From NCBI GenBank assembly GCA_963697995.1, contig OY969110.1:1860001-1924000 (forward strand): DNA of 64,000 bases, written 5' to 3'. A program made the translations under genes and the position numbers. The DNA is from MFD00082-c5 sp963697995 (GTDB lineage: Bacteria; Chlamydiota; Chlamydiia; Chlamydiales; JAJFMB01). Below the pieces are notes generated by a model. That model saw only the letters and a program-made list of their open reading frames with translations. It made no database searches and was not told where the DNA came from. Position 1 is the stretch's first letter. The number at the start of each line of letters is the position of its first letter. Of the stretch, positions 49,963 to 58,729 are shown one piece after another.

Positions 49963-51003
49963 ACTTACATTAAAAATAGTCGCCTGTTTTGAAAAGGGGA
50001 GCTCTTGAGCTGAGGTCGTTGTCAAAAAAACTTGATCTAAAGACTCGATCAGAGAAAACAGTTTTTGCTGACGCACTTGATCTAAACTCATATAAACATC
50101 GTCTAAAAGCATTAAGGGAGGCTCCTCAGAAATTTCCTTAAGTCTTTGCCATTCAGCAAGTTTTAAAGCAACCACCACACTTCTTTGCTCCCCTTCACTT
50201 CCGAAATGACGCACATCGCGGTTACCGATCAGGATCTGAAAATCGTCTTTGTGGGGTCCAAAAAGGGTGGTCCCTAAAATTTGTTCCTTCTTCCTCATCG
50301 AAGAAAGCAGTTTTAAATACTCATGAGGGGCTATAAGACTTGGTTTATACCTAAGTTCAAGTTTCTCACTTCCCGGGCAAAACTCTTGGTAAAGAGTGGC
50401 CCCTTTTTTTGAAAGATAAATAAGAGCCTCTTCCCTCTTTTCCATGATGTAGAGAGCCGATTTGGCCATCTCCACTTCAAAACTTTCGATAGTTAAAGGA
50501 TCTTTTGAGCGAAGAAGGGTATTTCTTTGCCTCATCGCGCGAGAAAACCGCTGAAAGTGATGAACAAAAAAAGGATCGCTTTGAGCAATCAAACTATCGA
50601 GAAAATGTCTTCGGTAAAGGGGGGCATTTTTTACAAGACTGGCATCGTCAGGGGTCATGATAACCCCTTGAAGAAAACCTAAAATAGGGGAGAAGGAGGA
50701 GTGGGACGTATTGTTTGCTATCACTCGGCGCTCTTGTCCCTTCACACCGATGCGGAGCCGCTGCAAAACCCCTTTTTTTTCAAAGCGAGCCTCTAAAAAA
50801 AAACCTTCGGTGCCAAATTTGACAAGTTCTTGCGGTTTAGCCGTTCTAAAAGAGCGGCCGGTCATCAAAAAGTGAACGGCCTCTAAAACTGTCGTCTTAC
50901 CACACGCATTCTCACCCACAATAAGATTGGCCTGAGGACCAAACTGAAAGGTACGCTCCTCAAAGGGACGAAAATTATGCAGATAGAGCGACTTTAAAAT
51001 CAT
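49960..51003 (-). CDS. recF: DNA replication and repair protein RecF
   Basis: 347 residues from ATG 51003 (GGAAAG site); a TTG four codons upstream is weaker. Motifs: LYLHNFRPFEERTF, Walker A GENACGKTTVLEAVHFL, signature GSEGEQRSVVVALKLAEW, Walker B PLMLLDDVYMSLD. RecF loads RecA at gaps with RecO and RecR. It follows dnaN by 32 bp, the common dnaN-recF order. Its stop codon lies in a mobile element end. Confidence 0.94.
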   Translation of the reverse strand: MILKSLYLHNFRPFEERTFQFGPQANLIVGENACGKTTVLEAVHFLMTGRSFRTAKPQELVKFGTEGFFLEARFEKKGVLQRLRIGVKGQERRVIANNTSHSSFSPILGFLQGVIMTPDDASLVKNAPLYRRHFLDSLIAQSDPFFVHHFQRFSRAMRQRNTLLRSKDPLTIESFEVEMAKSALYIMEKREEALIYLSKKGATLYQEFCPGSEKLELRYKPSLIAPHEYLKLLSSMRKKEQILGTTLFGPHKDDFQILIGNRDVRHFGSEGEQRSVVVALKLAEWQRLKEISEEPPLMLLDDVYMSLDQVRQQKLFSLIESLDQVFLTTTSAQELPFSKQATIFNVS

Positions 51004-51035
51004 TAAACTTTCCAAAAATTGCGAATTTTGAGGTC

Positions 51036-52163
51036 TTACACTTCATTCAATCGCATCGGCATCAAAATAAAGAGAGCGGAGTCGCCACAAGGCACACTCT
51101 CTGCATTCTCCTGATCGATTACGACACCTGGGTTATAAGAATCGTTCACTCCAAGAGTCACTGTTTCCCCTTTCGAGTGCTTTAACACTTCCTGGAAAAA
51201 GAGGGGATTGAAAGCGATATCCAACGGCTCTGCGTGGTAATTCACCATCATACTCACCTTTCCTTCTCCAACTTCCATCGAATCGACGCTTAAACGAAGC
51301 TCCCCATCGGCAAAACTAAACCTGACGGAGTGACTCGTATCGACAAGAAAGAGAGACACTTGCTTCAAAAGTGTTAAAAGCTCTTCTCTGTGCAAAGAGA
51401 TCACCTTTTCAGTTCTCTCGGGAATAATCCTTTCAATATCGGGATATTCGCCACTTAAGAGTTTTACAACAACAAGGGTGTTATTCGCCTCGATCGAGAC
51501 CCTATCAAACAAAAATCCTACTTCGACTTCCCCTTCAGTTCCCAAAACTTTCTGAATCTCTTCTACTGCTTTGATAGGAAACGTAAAACTACCGGCAAAG
51601 GGGACTTGAACTGAGGCGATAGTTTTTGCCCGTGCAAGTCTTTTCCCATCTGTCCCAACAAATGTCATCACCCCTTCCTGAACTCTAACATTGACCCCTG
51701 TAAGAGCATACCGATTATCCTCCCTTGCCACAGCAAAAGAAGTCGAATAAAACATCTCTTTCAAAACCTTTTGAGGCATGACATACTTTGTTTGCCCTTG
51801 CATATCGGGAAGACTTGGAAACCCTTTCTCACTCATACCGCGAAGTTTAAATCGGGAGGAGTCTGCTACAATCTCAGCAATATACCCCTCTGAGACGGTA
51901 ATCTCGACGTGAACCGCTGTAAGTTCTCTGATAAGTTGAGCTAAGTGTTTTGCTGGAAGAGCGACAACCCCTTCTTCTATAACTTTCGCCTCTGTTGAAC
52001 ATTTAATTGCAATCACCAGATCAGTTGCTGTAATCGACAACTCTGTCCCTTTGGCTTCAATCAGAAAGTTAGCAAGTACCGGGACTGAAGGTTTTGCTGG
52101 TACGACGTTTTGGCACTTATTGATTAGGTAGTTGAGTTCTTGGGTGGCTATCACAAATTTCAT
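51036..52163 (-). CDS. dnaN: DNA polymerase III sliding clamp, beta subunit
   Basis: 375 residues from ATG 52163 (MKFVIATQELNYLINKCQ), the normal N-terminus; an upstream in-frame start adds 16 unconserved residues. Three repeated clamp domains can be followed: VPVLANFLIEAKGTELSITATDL, KVLKEMFYSTSFAVAREDNRYALTG and the C-terminal YNPGVVIDQENAESVPCGDSALFILMPMRL. It forms the ring that tethers DNA polymerase III. recF lies downstream; smpB is divergent. Confidence 0.95.
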   Translation of the reverse strand: MKFVIATQELNYLINKCQNVVPAKPSVPVLANFLIEAKGTELSITATDLVIAIKCSTEAKVIEEGVVALPAKHLAQLIRELTAVHVEITVSEGYIAEIVADSSRFKLRGMSEKGFPSLPDMQGQTKYVMPQKVLKEMFYSTSFAVAREDNRYALTGVNVRVQEGVMTFVGTDGKRLARAKTIASVQVPFAGSFTFPIKAVEEIQKVLGTEGEVEVGFLFDRVSIEANNTLVVVKLLSGEYPDIERIIPERTEKVISLHREELLTLLKQVSLFLVDTSHSVRFSFADGELRLSVDSMEVGEGKVSMMVNYHAEPLDIAFNPLFFQEVLKHSKGETVTLGVNDSYNPGVVIDQENAESVPCGDSALFILMPMRLNEV

Positions 52164-52276
52164 AAGATGGTCTCTCCATTTTTTTAACCAATTTACTCTA
52201 AGAAAGGGCAAGTGTCAAGAGCTTTGGATACCACCAGTTGCCACCAAAAAGATTCCTTTATTTTTTTAGAGTTAAC

Positions 52277-52306
52277 TTGAAACGAAAGCTCTTTTTAAGA
52301 TATACT
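52277..52306 (+). promoter_or_regulatory. Promoter of smpB placed almost at the start codon
   Basis: TTGAAA (52277-52282), 18-base spacer, TATACT (52301-52306). Only seven bases separate the -10 box from the smpB ATG at 52314, so transcription would begin at or beside the A of ATG. No Shine-Dalgarno is present. Confidence 0.5.
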
Positions 52307-52313
52307 TAAACGC

Positions 52314-52766
52314 ATGAGTACAAAAGAAATAGCAAACAATAAAAAAGCGTACTTTGACTTTGAAATCTCAGATACGTATGAAGCAGGGGTCTGTCTTACC
52401 GGAACCGAGATCAAATCAATTCGCGACACAGGCGCAAGTCTTAATGAGGCGTACGTCAAGGTTCTTCACCAAGAAGTGTGGCTCATTGGTTGTTTTATTG
52501 CCCCTTACGCTTTTGGCAATATCCACAATCACGAAGAGAGACGGGATCGAAAACTCCTCTTGCACAAAAGGGAGATCGAGCACTTAAAAAAAGTCACTAA
52601 AGAGAAAGGGTTTACCCTTCTTCCCTTAGGGATGTATTTTAAAGGGGGGAAAGTCAAAGTAAAAGTTGGCATTGGCAAGGGAAAAAAAGCTTACGACAAA
52701 AGGCAAGTCTTAAAAGAAAGAGATGAAAAGCGCCTAGTTCAAAGAGCTCTTAAAAACAACTTATGA
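52314..52766 (+). CDS. smpB: SsrA-binding protein SmpB
   Basis: 150 residues. SmpB core: ANNKKAYFDFEISDTYEAGVCLTGTEIKSIR, GASLNEAYVKV, ERRDRKLLLHKREI and C-terminal KKAYDKRQVLKERDEKR. It delivers tmRNA to stalled ribosomes. It overlaps rlmH by 4 bp. The mRNA may be leaderless given the promoter position. Confidence 0.95.
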   Translation: MSTKEIANNKKAYFDFEISDTYEAGVCLTGTEIKSIRDTGASLNEAYVKVLHQEVWLIGCFIAPYAFGNIHNHEERRDRKLLLHKREIEHLKKVTKEKGFTLLPLGMYFKGGKVKVKVGIGKGKKAYDKRQVLKERDEKRLVQRALKNNL

Positions 52767-53182
52767 AACTCACTATTTACTCTGTTGGAAAAACAAAAGA
52801 AGCTTGGCTCGAAGAGGCTATTGCTCTCTATGTCAACCGGTTAAAGTCTTTAATTCAGGTGCAGTTTGTGATTGCAAAATCGGATGATCAACTCATTTCT
52901 TTAGTCGAAAAAGAACGATTTCTCATAGGGCTCGATCCTCAAGGTGAAGAGTTGACAAGCGAGAGTTTCTCTCAATTTTTAGTCCAATCTCTTGAGAAGG
53001 GGGGCGCAAGAGCTGCTTTTCTCATAGGGGGAGCAGAGGGGATTCCGCAAGAGTTAAGAAAACGGATCCCACTCATCAGCTTATCGAAACTTACGTTCAC
53101 TCACCAAATAGCGCGCCTTATTTTAATCGAACAAATCTATAGGGGATTTGAGATTAAAAAAGGGACGGGCTACCACAAGTAA
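52763..53182 (+). CDS. rlmH: 23S rRNA (pseudouridine1915-N3)-methyltransferase RlmH
   Basis: 139 residues, SPOUT methyltransferase: LDPQGEELTSESFSQFL, FLIGGAEGIP (SAM-binding knot), SLSKLTFTHQIARLILIEQIYRGFEIKKGTGYHK at the C-terminus with the family-typical YHK end. It methylates pseudouridine 1915 in helix 69. Coupled to smpB. Confidence 0.94.
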   Translation: MKLTIYSVGKTKEAWLEEAIALYVNRLKSLIQVQFVIAKSDDQLISLVEKERFLIGLDPQGEELTSESFSQFLVQSLEKGGARAAFLIGGAEGIPQELRKRIPLISLSKLTFTHQIARLILIEQIYRGFEIKKGTGYHK

Positions 53183-53187
53183 AGGGA

Positions 53188-53628
53188 CTATTGCACCCGC
53201 AAGTCCCGCACTTCAATACTTTTCTTAAAATAAAAAAAGCTTCCTTTAATAAGAGCCATCCCCACGATAAGATCGACTGATCCCCTTACAAAAAGAGAAA
53301 CATCATAAATCTGCATTCCCTTTGAAAAAGCGATCATTATCAAGAATAACCCCCAAGTCGTAGGACTATAAACTTTCCACAAAGCAATAGGTTGTGGCAA
53401 AGAGACCAAACGATTGACTATCCGGTTAGCAGACTTTGTCAAAACAAAACGCCCCTTTAAAAATCCAATATAAAGACAGAGCAAGACCCAAAAAGGAAAA
53501 AAATACAGATCATTCACAAATTCATCTGCCCATAAAAATTTCAAACCCAAATTAAATAAAGATATACCAACGACAATCCAAACCACTCCAGATAAAACAG
53601 TAAGAGCTCTCCAAGACCAATAAAACAC
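53188..53628 (-). CDS. Unidentified four-helix membrane protein
   Basis: About 146 residues. GTG at 53628 follows GGAGGA at good spacing and is chosen over GTG 53640. Four hydrophobic segments (ALTVLSGVVWIVVGISLF; FFPFWVLLCLYIGFL; WGLFLIMIAFSKGM; VDLIVGMALIKGSFFYF). No motif points to a function. Its 3' end is 5 bp from convergent rlmH, with a small hairpin GGGACT...AGTCCC between them. Confidence 0.6.
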   Translation of the reverse strand: MFYWSWRALTVLSGVVWIVVGISLFNLGLKFLWADEFVNDLYFFPFWVLLCLYIGFLKGRFVLTKSANRIVNRLVSLPQPIALWKVYSPTTWGLFLIMIAFSKGMQIYDVSLFVRGSVDLIVGMALIKGSFFYFKKSIEVRDLRVQ

Positions 53629-53807
53629 GCTGTCCTCCACACTTTTCTTAAAAGGCTTTTAGTGTAAACGATCTTTCTGTTCTTGACAACCATGCAGATT
53701 TAAATTTAATCTGATAGACAAAAAAGCTCCCACCGTTTATAAACGCTTGGTAAACTTGTGAAAAACGGTTCACAAGTGCCCCAGAAACGATTTTTAAGGA
53801 AGAGAAC

Positions 53808-54869
53808 ATGCAACCATCCATCTCATACACAAAAACCTTTTTCATACTTCTTGGCCTCCTTATTTTGGCCACAGAAACACAAAACTCTTTGTCTACAAGT
53901 GCCATTCTCCTCCTGGGAGCCTTGTTTGTTCTCAGCCTATTTGTTCTCGATTACTACTTTAAAAAAATTTCTATAAAGACTATCAACACAGTGACGATGG
54001 GTCTATTTTTTGGTTCTCTCTTGGGTCTTGCGGTAAAATCCCAGGTGATGGGGATTATAAAAACATCTCTTAAGGATGAATTTCAACCCCTTTTAGAAAC
54101 ATCTCTGATGCTTTTCTGCTCCTACATAGGCCTCTTAGCGACCATGAGGGCCTCAGAGGAGCTCTACATCAGCATTCCTTTCTTTAAATTTAAGCCTTCA
54201 GAAGAGAAAAAAAAGAACTTTTTGCTCGATCACTCTATCCTTTCAGACATGAGGCTTTTAGAAATTGTCTCTTCTGGACTATTTGACAACCTTCTTATTA
54301 TTCCAAGATTTGTGATTAAAGACCTCTACGAGGCACTTGAAAACAGCGATGATCTTGTAAGAACAAAGGCTAAACGAAGCTTAGATCTGCTCAAGAAGCT
54401 CGAAAGTTTGCCTGAACTTAATCTCAGGTACTCTGAAACGGATTTTCCCGATATCAAAGATTCGACCTCTAAAATTGTGCATCTTGCAAGGCTAATTGAC
54501 GCGCAAATTTTGACTGTAGATATTAATAAAGTGCAGCAGTCGAATATTGAGGGCGTTCGGATCATCAACCTCAACACTTTATCTAATACCTTAAAGCCCC
54601 TGACACAAGCCACCGAATACCTTTCGATTAAAATTCAGCGCTACGGAAAAGAGCCTCTTCAAGGAGTTGGCTACATGGAAGATGGCTCAATGGTGGTGGT
54701 GAATGGAGGAGCCGCTTTCATTGGAGAGACAATCAAAACGCAAGTTCTTTCGGTGAAACAGACCTCTTCTGGCAGAATGATTTTCTGTAATGCTTTTAAT
54801 GAAGAGAGTGGGGACTTCGCTACAATTCCTCCCCAAGAGCACTCCTCAAAAAATTATTTTGCCTTGTAG
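53808..54869 (+). CDS. PIN and TRAM domain membrane protein (YacL-like)
   Basis: 353 residues. Four N-terminal hydrophobic segments (residues about 8-130), then a PIN nuclease-like domain (LLDHSILSDMRLLEIVSSG, FVIKDLYEALENSDDLVRTKAKRSLDLL, DAQILTVDINKV) and a C-terminal TRAM-like segment (GVGYMEDGSMVVVNGGAAFIGETIKTQVLSVKQTSSGRMIF). This is the YacL architecture. The nuclease acidic residues are partly kept. RNA binding or cleavage at the membrane is likely; the target is unknown. Confidence 0.88.
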   Translation: MQPSISYTKTFFILLGLLILATETQNSLSTSAILLLGALFVLSLFVLDYYFKKISIKTINTVTMGLFFGSLLGLAVKSQVMGIIKTSLKDEFQPLLETSLMLFCSYIGLLATMRASEELYISIPFFKFKPSEEKKKNFLLDHSILSDMRLLEIVSSGLFDNLLIIPRFVIKDLYEALENSDDLVRTKAKRSLDLLKKLESLPELNLRYSETDFPDIKDSTSKIVHLARLIDAQILTVDINKVQQSNIEGVRIINLNTLSNTLKPLTQATEYLSIKIQRYGKEPLQGVGYMEDGSMVVVNGGAAFIGETIKTQVLSVKQTSSGRMIFCNAFNEESGDFATIPPQEHSSKNYFAL

Positions 54870-55033
54870 TAAAGTATTTTTTTTCAACCGACTCTCATAA
54901 AATCGTGCTGTTTTGATCTTAGAGGCTTGTTGAGATTTAAGCTTTGATCAATAAGTCTTAAAAACGATATTGTAACAGCTAAAGGGATAACATCTCAGAG
55001 GCCAAAAATAACTTTTCCCTTAAGGAACTTATC

Positions 55034-55411
55034 ATGATTGAAGGCTTAGGAAACGATATTGTCGAAATCAAACGAATAGCTTCTGCTATTGAACGATTCG
55101 GAGATCGTTTCTTGCATAAACTTTTCACCGAAAAAGAACAAGAGTATTGTAAAAGGCATGAAAAATCTGAACGCAATTTTGCCGGAAGGTTTGCAGCCAA
55201 AGAAGCCATAGCTAAAGCTTTCGGGACAGGGTTTGGAGAAAAACTTAATTGGCTCGATATTGAAATTTTAAATGAACCTAGTGGAAAGCCGGTAGTCCAT
55301 CTCTCATCAGCCCTAAAAAAAGAGCTCGGTTCATCAAAAATTCATCTCTCAATTAGTCACAGTAAAGAACATGCCATGGCTATTGCCATCATTGAGAAAG
55401 AATCACCTTAA
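55034..55411 (+). CDS. acpS: Holo-[acyl-carrier-protein] synthase
   Basis: 125 residues with AcpS motifs GLGNDIVEIKRIASAIERFG (metal-binding Asp), FAGRFAAKEAIAKAFGTG and HLSISHSKEHAMAIAI. It transfers 4'-phosphopantetheine from CoA to ACP. Its last four bases overlap convergent accC. Both genes serve fatty acid synthesis. Confidence 0.95.
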   Translation: MIEGLGNDIVEIKRIASAIERFGDRFLHKLFTEKEQEYCKRHEKSERNFAGRFAAKEAIAKAFGTGFGEKLNWLDIEILNEPSGKPVVHLSSALKKELGSSKIHLSISHSKEHAMAIAIIEKESP

Positions 55412-56766
55412 GCGCCAAAATGGCATCCCTCTTCGGTAAGAGCATCGACGTAATTCAAGTCGTACTGATTAGACAAAAAATTTTCATCGTCTAGCATAAA
55501 GAGATGAAAGGGAATCGTTGTCTTCACCCCTCCAATATGAAACTCTCTAAGAGCTCTCCTACCAACACTTACCGCCTCTTCCCTATTTCGCCCTTTGCAA
55601 ATCAATTTGGCTATCATCGGATCGTAATAGGGACTTACCTTCCCTCCCGAATAACAAGCGCTGTCAACCCTGACATGAGGGCCCCCTGGAGGCAAATAAT
55701 ACTCAAGCTTACCAGGTGAAGGACTAAACTTTGTAGCAGGATTCTCCGCATTCACTCTAAATTGAATCACATGCCCCTTGAAAGAGACGTCTTTTTGCGT
55801 AAAACTTAAAGGAAACCCTTGGGCGATTTTAAGCTGCTCCCTAACAAGATCAATACCCGTAACCTCTTCTGTCACAGTATGCTCAACTTGAATTCTTGTA
55901 TTAACTTCCATAAAATAAAAATTCAAATGCTCATCTAACAAAAATTCAACGGTCCCAAGAGAGCTATAATTAGCAGCCTTAACGACATTAACAGCCGCTT
56001 TCCCTATTTGTTCTCTTAACTTTTCAGACAAAACAGGACTTGGACTCTCTTCGATTAATTTCTGCCGTCTTCTTTGGATCGTACAATCCCTCTCTCCTAA
56101 ATGCACATAATTGCCCATTTGATCCCCAATCACTTGGACTTCAATATGTCGTGGATTTAAAATCATCTTCTCAAGGTAGATGTCCATGTTACCGAAACTA
56201 GCCTCAGCTTCAGCTCTTGCGGCACTAAATTTTCTCTGAAAATCATCCTCATCAAAAGCTATCCGGATCCCACGCCCGCCTCCACCGGAAGCCGCTTTGA
56301 TAAAAACGGGAAAACCCAATTTTATCGCCTCTGTTAAAGCAGCCTTTGGCCCATCGACAATGCCAAAAGAGCCTGGAATCACAGGACAACCTGCATTTTT
56401 GGCAATCTCCTTAGCCTTCGCTTTATTGCCAAGAAGAGCTATGGCTTCAGATCTTGGTCCGATAAAATTAACACCACAACTCTCGCAAATTGCGGCAAAA
56501 TTTCCCGACTCAGAGAGGAATCCATAACCTGGGTGAAGAGCATCAGCTCCTGTAATTTCGCAAGCAGACAAAATATTTGGGATTTTAAGATACGATTGGT
56601 GTGCTTTAGCTTCCCCAATACAAATCGCTTCATCGGCATGAAGAACGTGAAGAGCTTCGCTATCGACATCTGAATAAACGGCCACTGTTTGCAATCCTAA
56701 ATCGTGACAGGCTCTTATGATTCTAACAGCAATCTCTCCCCTATTTGCAATGAGCACTTTTTTCAT
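55408..56766 (-). CDS. accC: Acetyl-CoA carboxylase, biotin carboxylase subunit
   Basis: 452 residues: KVLIANRGEIAVRIIRACHDLGL, YSDVDSEALHVLHADEAICIG, ATP-grasp KAASGGGGRGIRI, catalytic ERDCTIQRRRQKLIEE and EVNTRIQVEHTVTEEVTGIDLV. It carboxylates biotin on AccB. ATG overlaps the accB stop by 4 bp. Confidence 0.96.
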   Translation of the reverse strand: MKKVLIANRGEIAVRIIRACHDLGLQTVAVYSDVDSEALHVLHADEAICIGEAKAHQSYLKIPNILSACEITGADALHPGYGFLSESGNFAAICESCGVNFIGPRSEAIALLGNKAKAKEIAKNAGCPVIPGSFGIVDGPKAALTEAIKLGFPVFIKAASGGGGRGIRIAFDEDDFQRKFSAARAEAEASFGNMDIYLEKMILNPRHIEVQVIGDQMGNYVHLGERDCTIQRRRQKLIEESPSPVLSEKLREQIGKAAVNVVKAANYSSLGTVEFLLDEHLNFYFMEVNTRIQVEHTVTEEVTGIDLVREQLKIAQGFPLSFTQKDVSFKGHVIQFRVNAENPATKFSPSPGKLEYYLPPGGPHVRVDSACYSGGKVSPYYDPMIAKLICKGRNREEAVSVGRRALREFHIGGVKTTIPFHLFMLDDENFLSNQYDLNYVDALTEEGCHFGA

Positions 56767-57278
56767 GAAGGCAACTTAACCCGAAAAAGTTTTGTTCCAA
56801 ATTCGACAGGATGCCCACTCTCGACAAGACATTCGACAACGGTTCCAGAAACTGAAGCTTTCACTTCGTTCATCACCTTCATCGCTTCAATAATGCAAAC
56901 AATCTGATCACTTTTTATGGTATCCCCAGGTTTTACAAAAGGGGGATCTTCTGGCGAGGGAAACGCGTAAAAGGTACCCACCATAGGAGAAGTCACAAAG
57001 GCGATCGACTCATTTGCGATCAATTTTTCAGGTTCTGGCACGGGCAAAACGGAGCCGTGAGAAAAAGCCCGTTCTTCCCTCAATCTAAAAAGCTCCTCTC
57101 TTCCAAGAGAGGGTTCTAAATTAGGAATTTCCCCTTCTTTATCTTGTCTTTCGAGCTCAAGCTCAAAATCTCCCTGTTTGATCCTCATTTTTTGAGTTCC
57201 AGAACGGCGCATAGCGTTCATTAGGTCTTTAATATCTTTCAGTTCCAAGGGCTGTCCCTCATTTTGAGAATTATACAC
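56763..57278 (-). CDS. accB: Acetyl-CoA carboxylase, biotin carboxyl carrier protein
   Basis: 171 residues. The C-terminal biotinyl domain has VTSPMVGTFYAFPSPEDPPFV and CIIEAMKVMNEVKA with the biotinylated Lys, and ends GTKLFRVK. The N-terminal helix is followed by a linker richer in charged residues than usual. The start is GTG at 57278, overlapping the efp stop by 8 bp, since no nearby ATG retains the N-terminal helix. Confidence 0.95.
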   Translation of the reverse strand: MYNSQNEGQPLELKDIKDLMNAMRRSGTQKMRIKQGDFELELERQDKEGEIPNLEPSLGREELFRLREERAFSHGSVLPVPEPEKLIANESIAFVTSPMVGTFYAFPSPEDPPFVKPGDTIKSDQIVCIIEAMKVMNEVKASVSGTVVECLVESGHPVEFGTKLFRVKLPS

Positions 57279-57825
57279 GTTGAATATACTCGTTTGTTTT
57301 TGTATCTACTTTAATAATATCTCCAACCTCGACAAATGAAGGAACTTCAATTTCTGCACCTGTTTCAAGGACGGCTGTTTTTGTAGAACTCGTCAAGCTG
57401 ACTTCATCTTCGGATTTAATTTTTCCAACCATCAGCTCTAGGAAATTGGGAAGTTCAACAGAGAAAATCGTATCTCCATAAAAGAAGCCCTTAATCTCAA
57501 CTCCCTCTTTCAAATAATTCACTTTATCACCAATCACTTTTGCAGAAACCAAAACTTGATCGAGCTTACCGATATCTAAGAAGAGATAATCTTCCCGTTC
57601 CATGTAGAGAAATTCTAACGACCGTTCCGTTAAGGCCACAGTTTCAACGGCCTGATCGATTTTGAAGTTTTTTTCAACAACTTTATTTGAGGTAAGCTCT
57701 CTAAGCTTTGTTTTAATAAAGGGAGCTCCTTTTGGAGCTGTCACCTTAACACTCGATTCAACTCTATAGAGCTCCCCATCGACAGAAATGGTTAACCCGG
57801 GAGTAATATAGGTCGTTGTTGCCAT
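57271..57825 (-). CDS. efp: Translation elongation factor P
   Basis: 184 residues, three OB-like domains. The tip loop reads VTAPKGAPFIKTKLREL, with Lys at the position modified in other bacteria; the loop differs from the usual PGKG. C-terminal YIQRV is typical. EF-P rescues ribosomes stalled at polyproline. The order efp-accB-accC follows that in Chlamydia, where a second efp paralog exists elsewhere. Confidence 0.92.
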   Translation of the reverse strand: MATTTYITPGLTISVDGELYRVESSVKVTAPKGAPFIKTKLRELTSNKVVEKNFKIDQAVETVALTERSLEFLYMEREDYLFLDIGKLDQVLVSAKVIGDKVNYLKEGVEIKGFFYGDTIFSVELPNFLELMVGKIKSEDEVSLTSSTKTAVLETGAEIEVPSFVEVGDIIKVDTKTNEYIQRV

Positions 57826-57898
57826 AAAGTTACCTCATTTTAAGCTAAAGAGGGAAGTATACCTCGAGCTCAAACAGTTGTCAAATGCGAAATGAGAC

Positions 57899-58597
57899 TT
57901 ACTTTAAACTCTCGATGGCTTTTCTTAAGTCGGCGGACTCAAAAAGATAAGTTCCTGAAACTAGAATGTTCGCCCCTGCATCTAGACAGGCTTTTGCCCA
58001 TTTTGGGTCGATCCCACCATCCACCTGAATGTCAAAAGGGGGTAAATGCTCCCCGGTCTTTCCCTCTTTTCCAATTTTTAGCAACTGACACGTTTTTCGA
58101 GTAAATTCAATCTTTTCTAAAACTTCTGGCATAAACGACTGCCCCCCAAATCCTGGATTGACTGTCATCAATAACATAAGGTCACACTTATCTAAATACT
58201 TAGGAATGATCGACTCGGAAGTTTCAGGACAAAAGGCAAGTCCTGCCTTCACACCACACTTCCTAATATAGAGAAGTGTATCCTCGACATCCTCTGTCGC
58301 CTCAATATGAAAGGTGATTGAATCAGCTCCCGCTTCGATGAACCTTTCAACGTACTCAAAGGGGTTGTATATCATAAGGTGAACATCCAAAAAAAGATTT
58401 GTAGATCTATTAATGGCTGCAACAGTCCTTGGGCCCATTGTCAAATTTCTCACAAAATGACCATCCATGACGTCTAGGTGAAGAGCATCGGCACCTGCGT
58501 CTTCAGCTCTTTTGGCCTCCTCTTCAAGCCTTGCAAAATTGGCCCCCAAAATGGAAGGATAAACTTTAATCGCCTCTTTTGGTACTCTTAGTGTCAC
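57899..58597 (-). CDS. rpe: Ribulose-phosphate 3-epimerase
   Basis: 232 residues. Motifs: YPSILGANFARLEEE, ADALHLDVMDGHFVRNLTMGP (metal ligands and acid/base), DVHLMIYNP, MTVNPGFGGQSFMPEVLEKI and IQVDGGIDP. It interconverts ribulose-5-P and xylulose-5-P. GTG start at 58597 with GGAG upstream. It lies 74 bp upstream of efp on the same strand. Confidence 0.95.
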   Translation of the reverse strand: MTLRVPKEAIKVYPSILGANFARLEEEAKRAEDAGADALHLDVMDGHFVRNLTMGPRTVAAINRSTNLFLDVHLMIYNPFEYVERFIEAGADSITFHIEATEDVEDTLLYIRKCGVKAGLAFCPETSESIIPKYLDKCDLMLLMTVNPGFGGQSFMPEVLEKIEFTRKTCQLLKIGKEGKTGEHLPPFDIQVDGGIDPKWAKACLDAGANILVSGTYLFESADLRKAIESLK

Positions 58598-58729
58598 AAA
58601 ATTCTCCAGTTATTGATTTGGAAGCAATAATATCTTCCTACTGCTTTTTTTTGCAATTTTTTAGATTGCAATACAATTTATATGATGTTAAAATTAACAC
58701 CCGAACCCCTAAATTTCCAAGGTTTTAAA

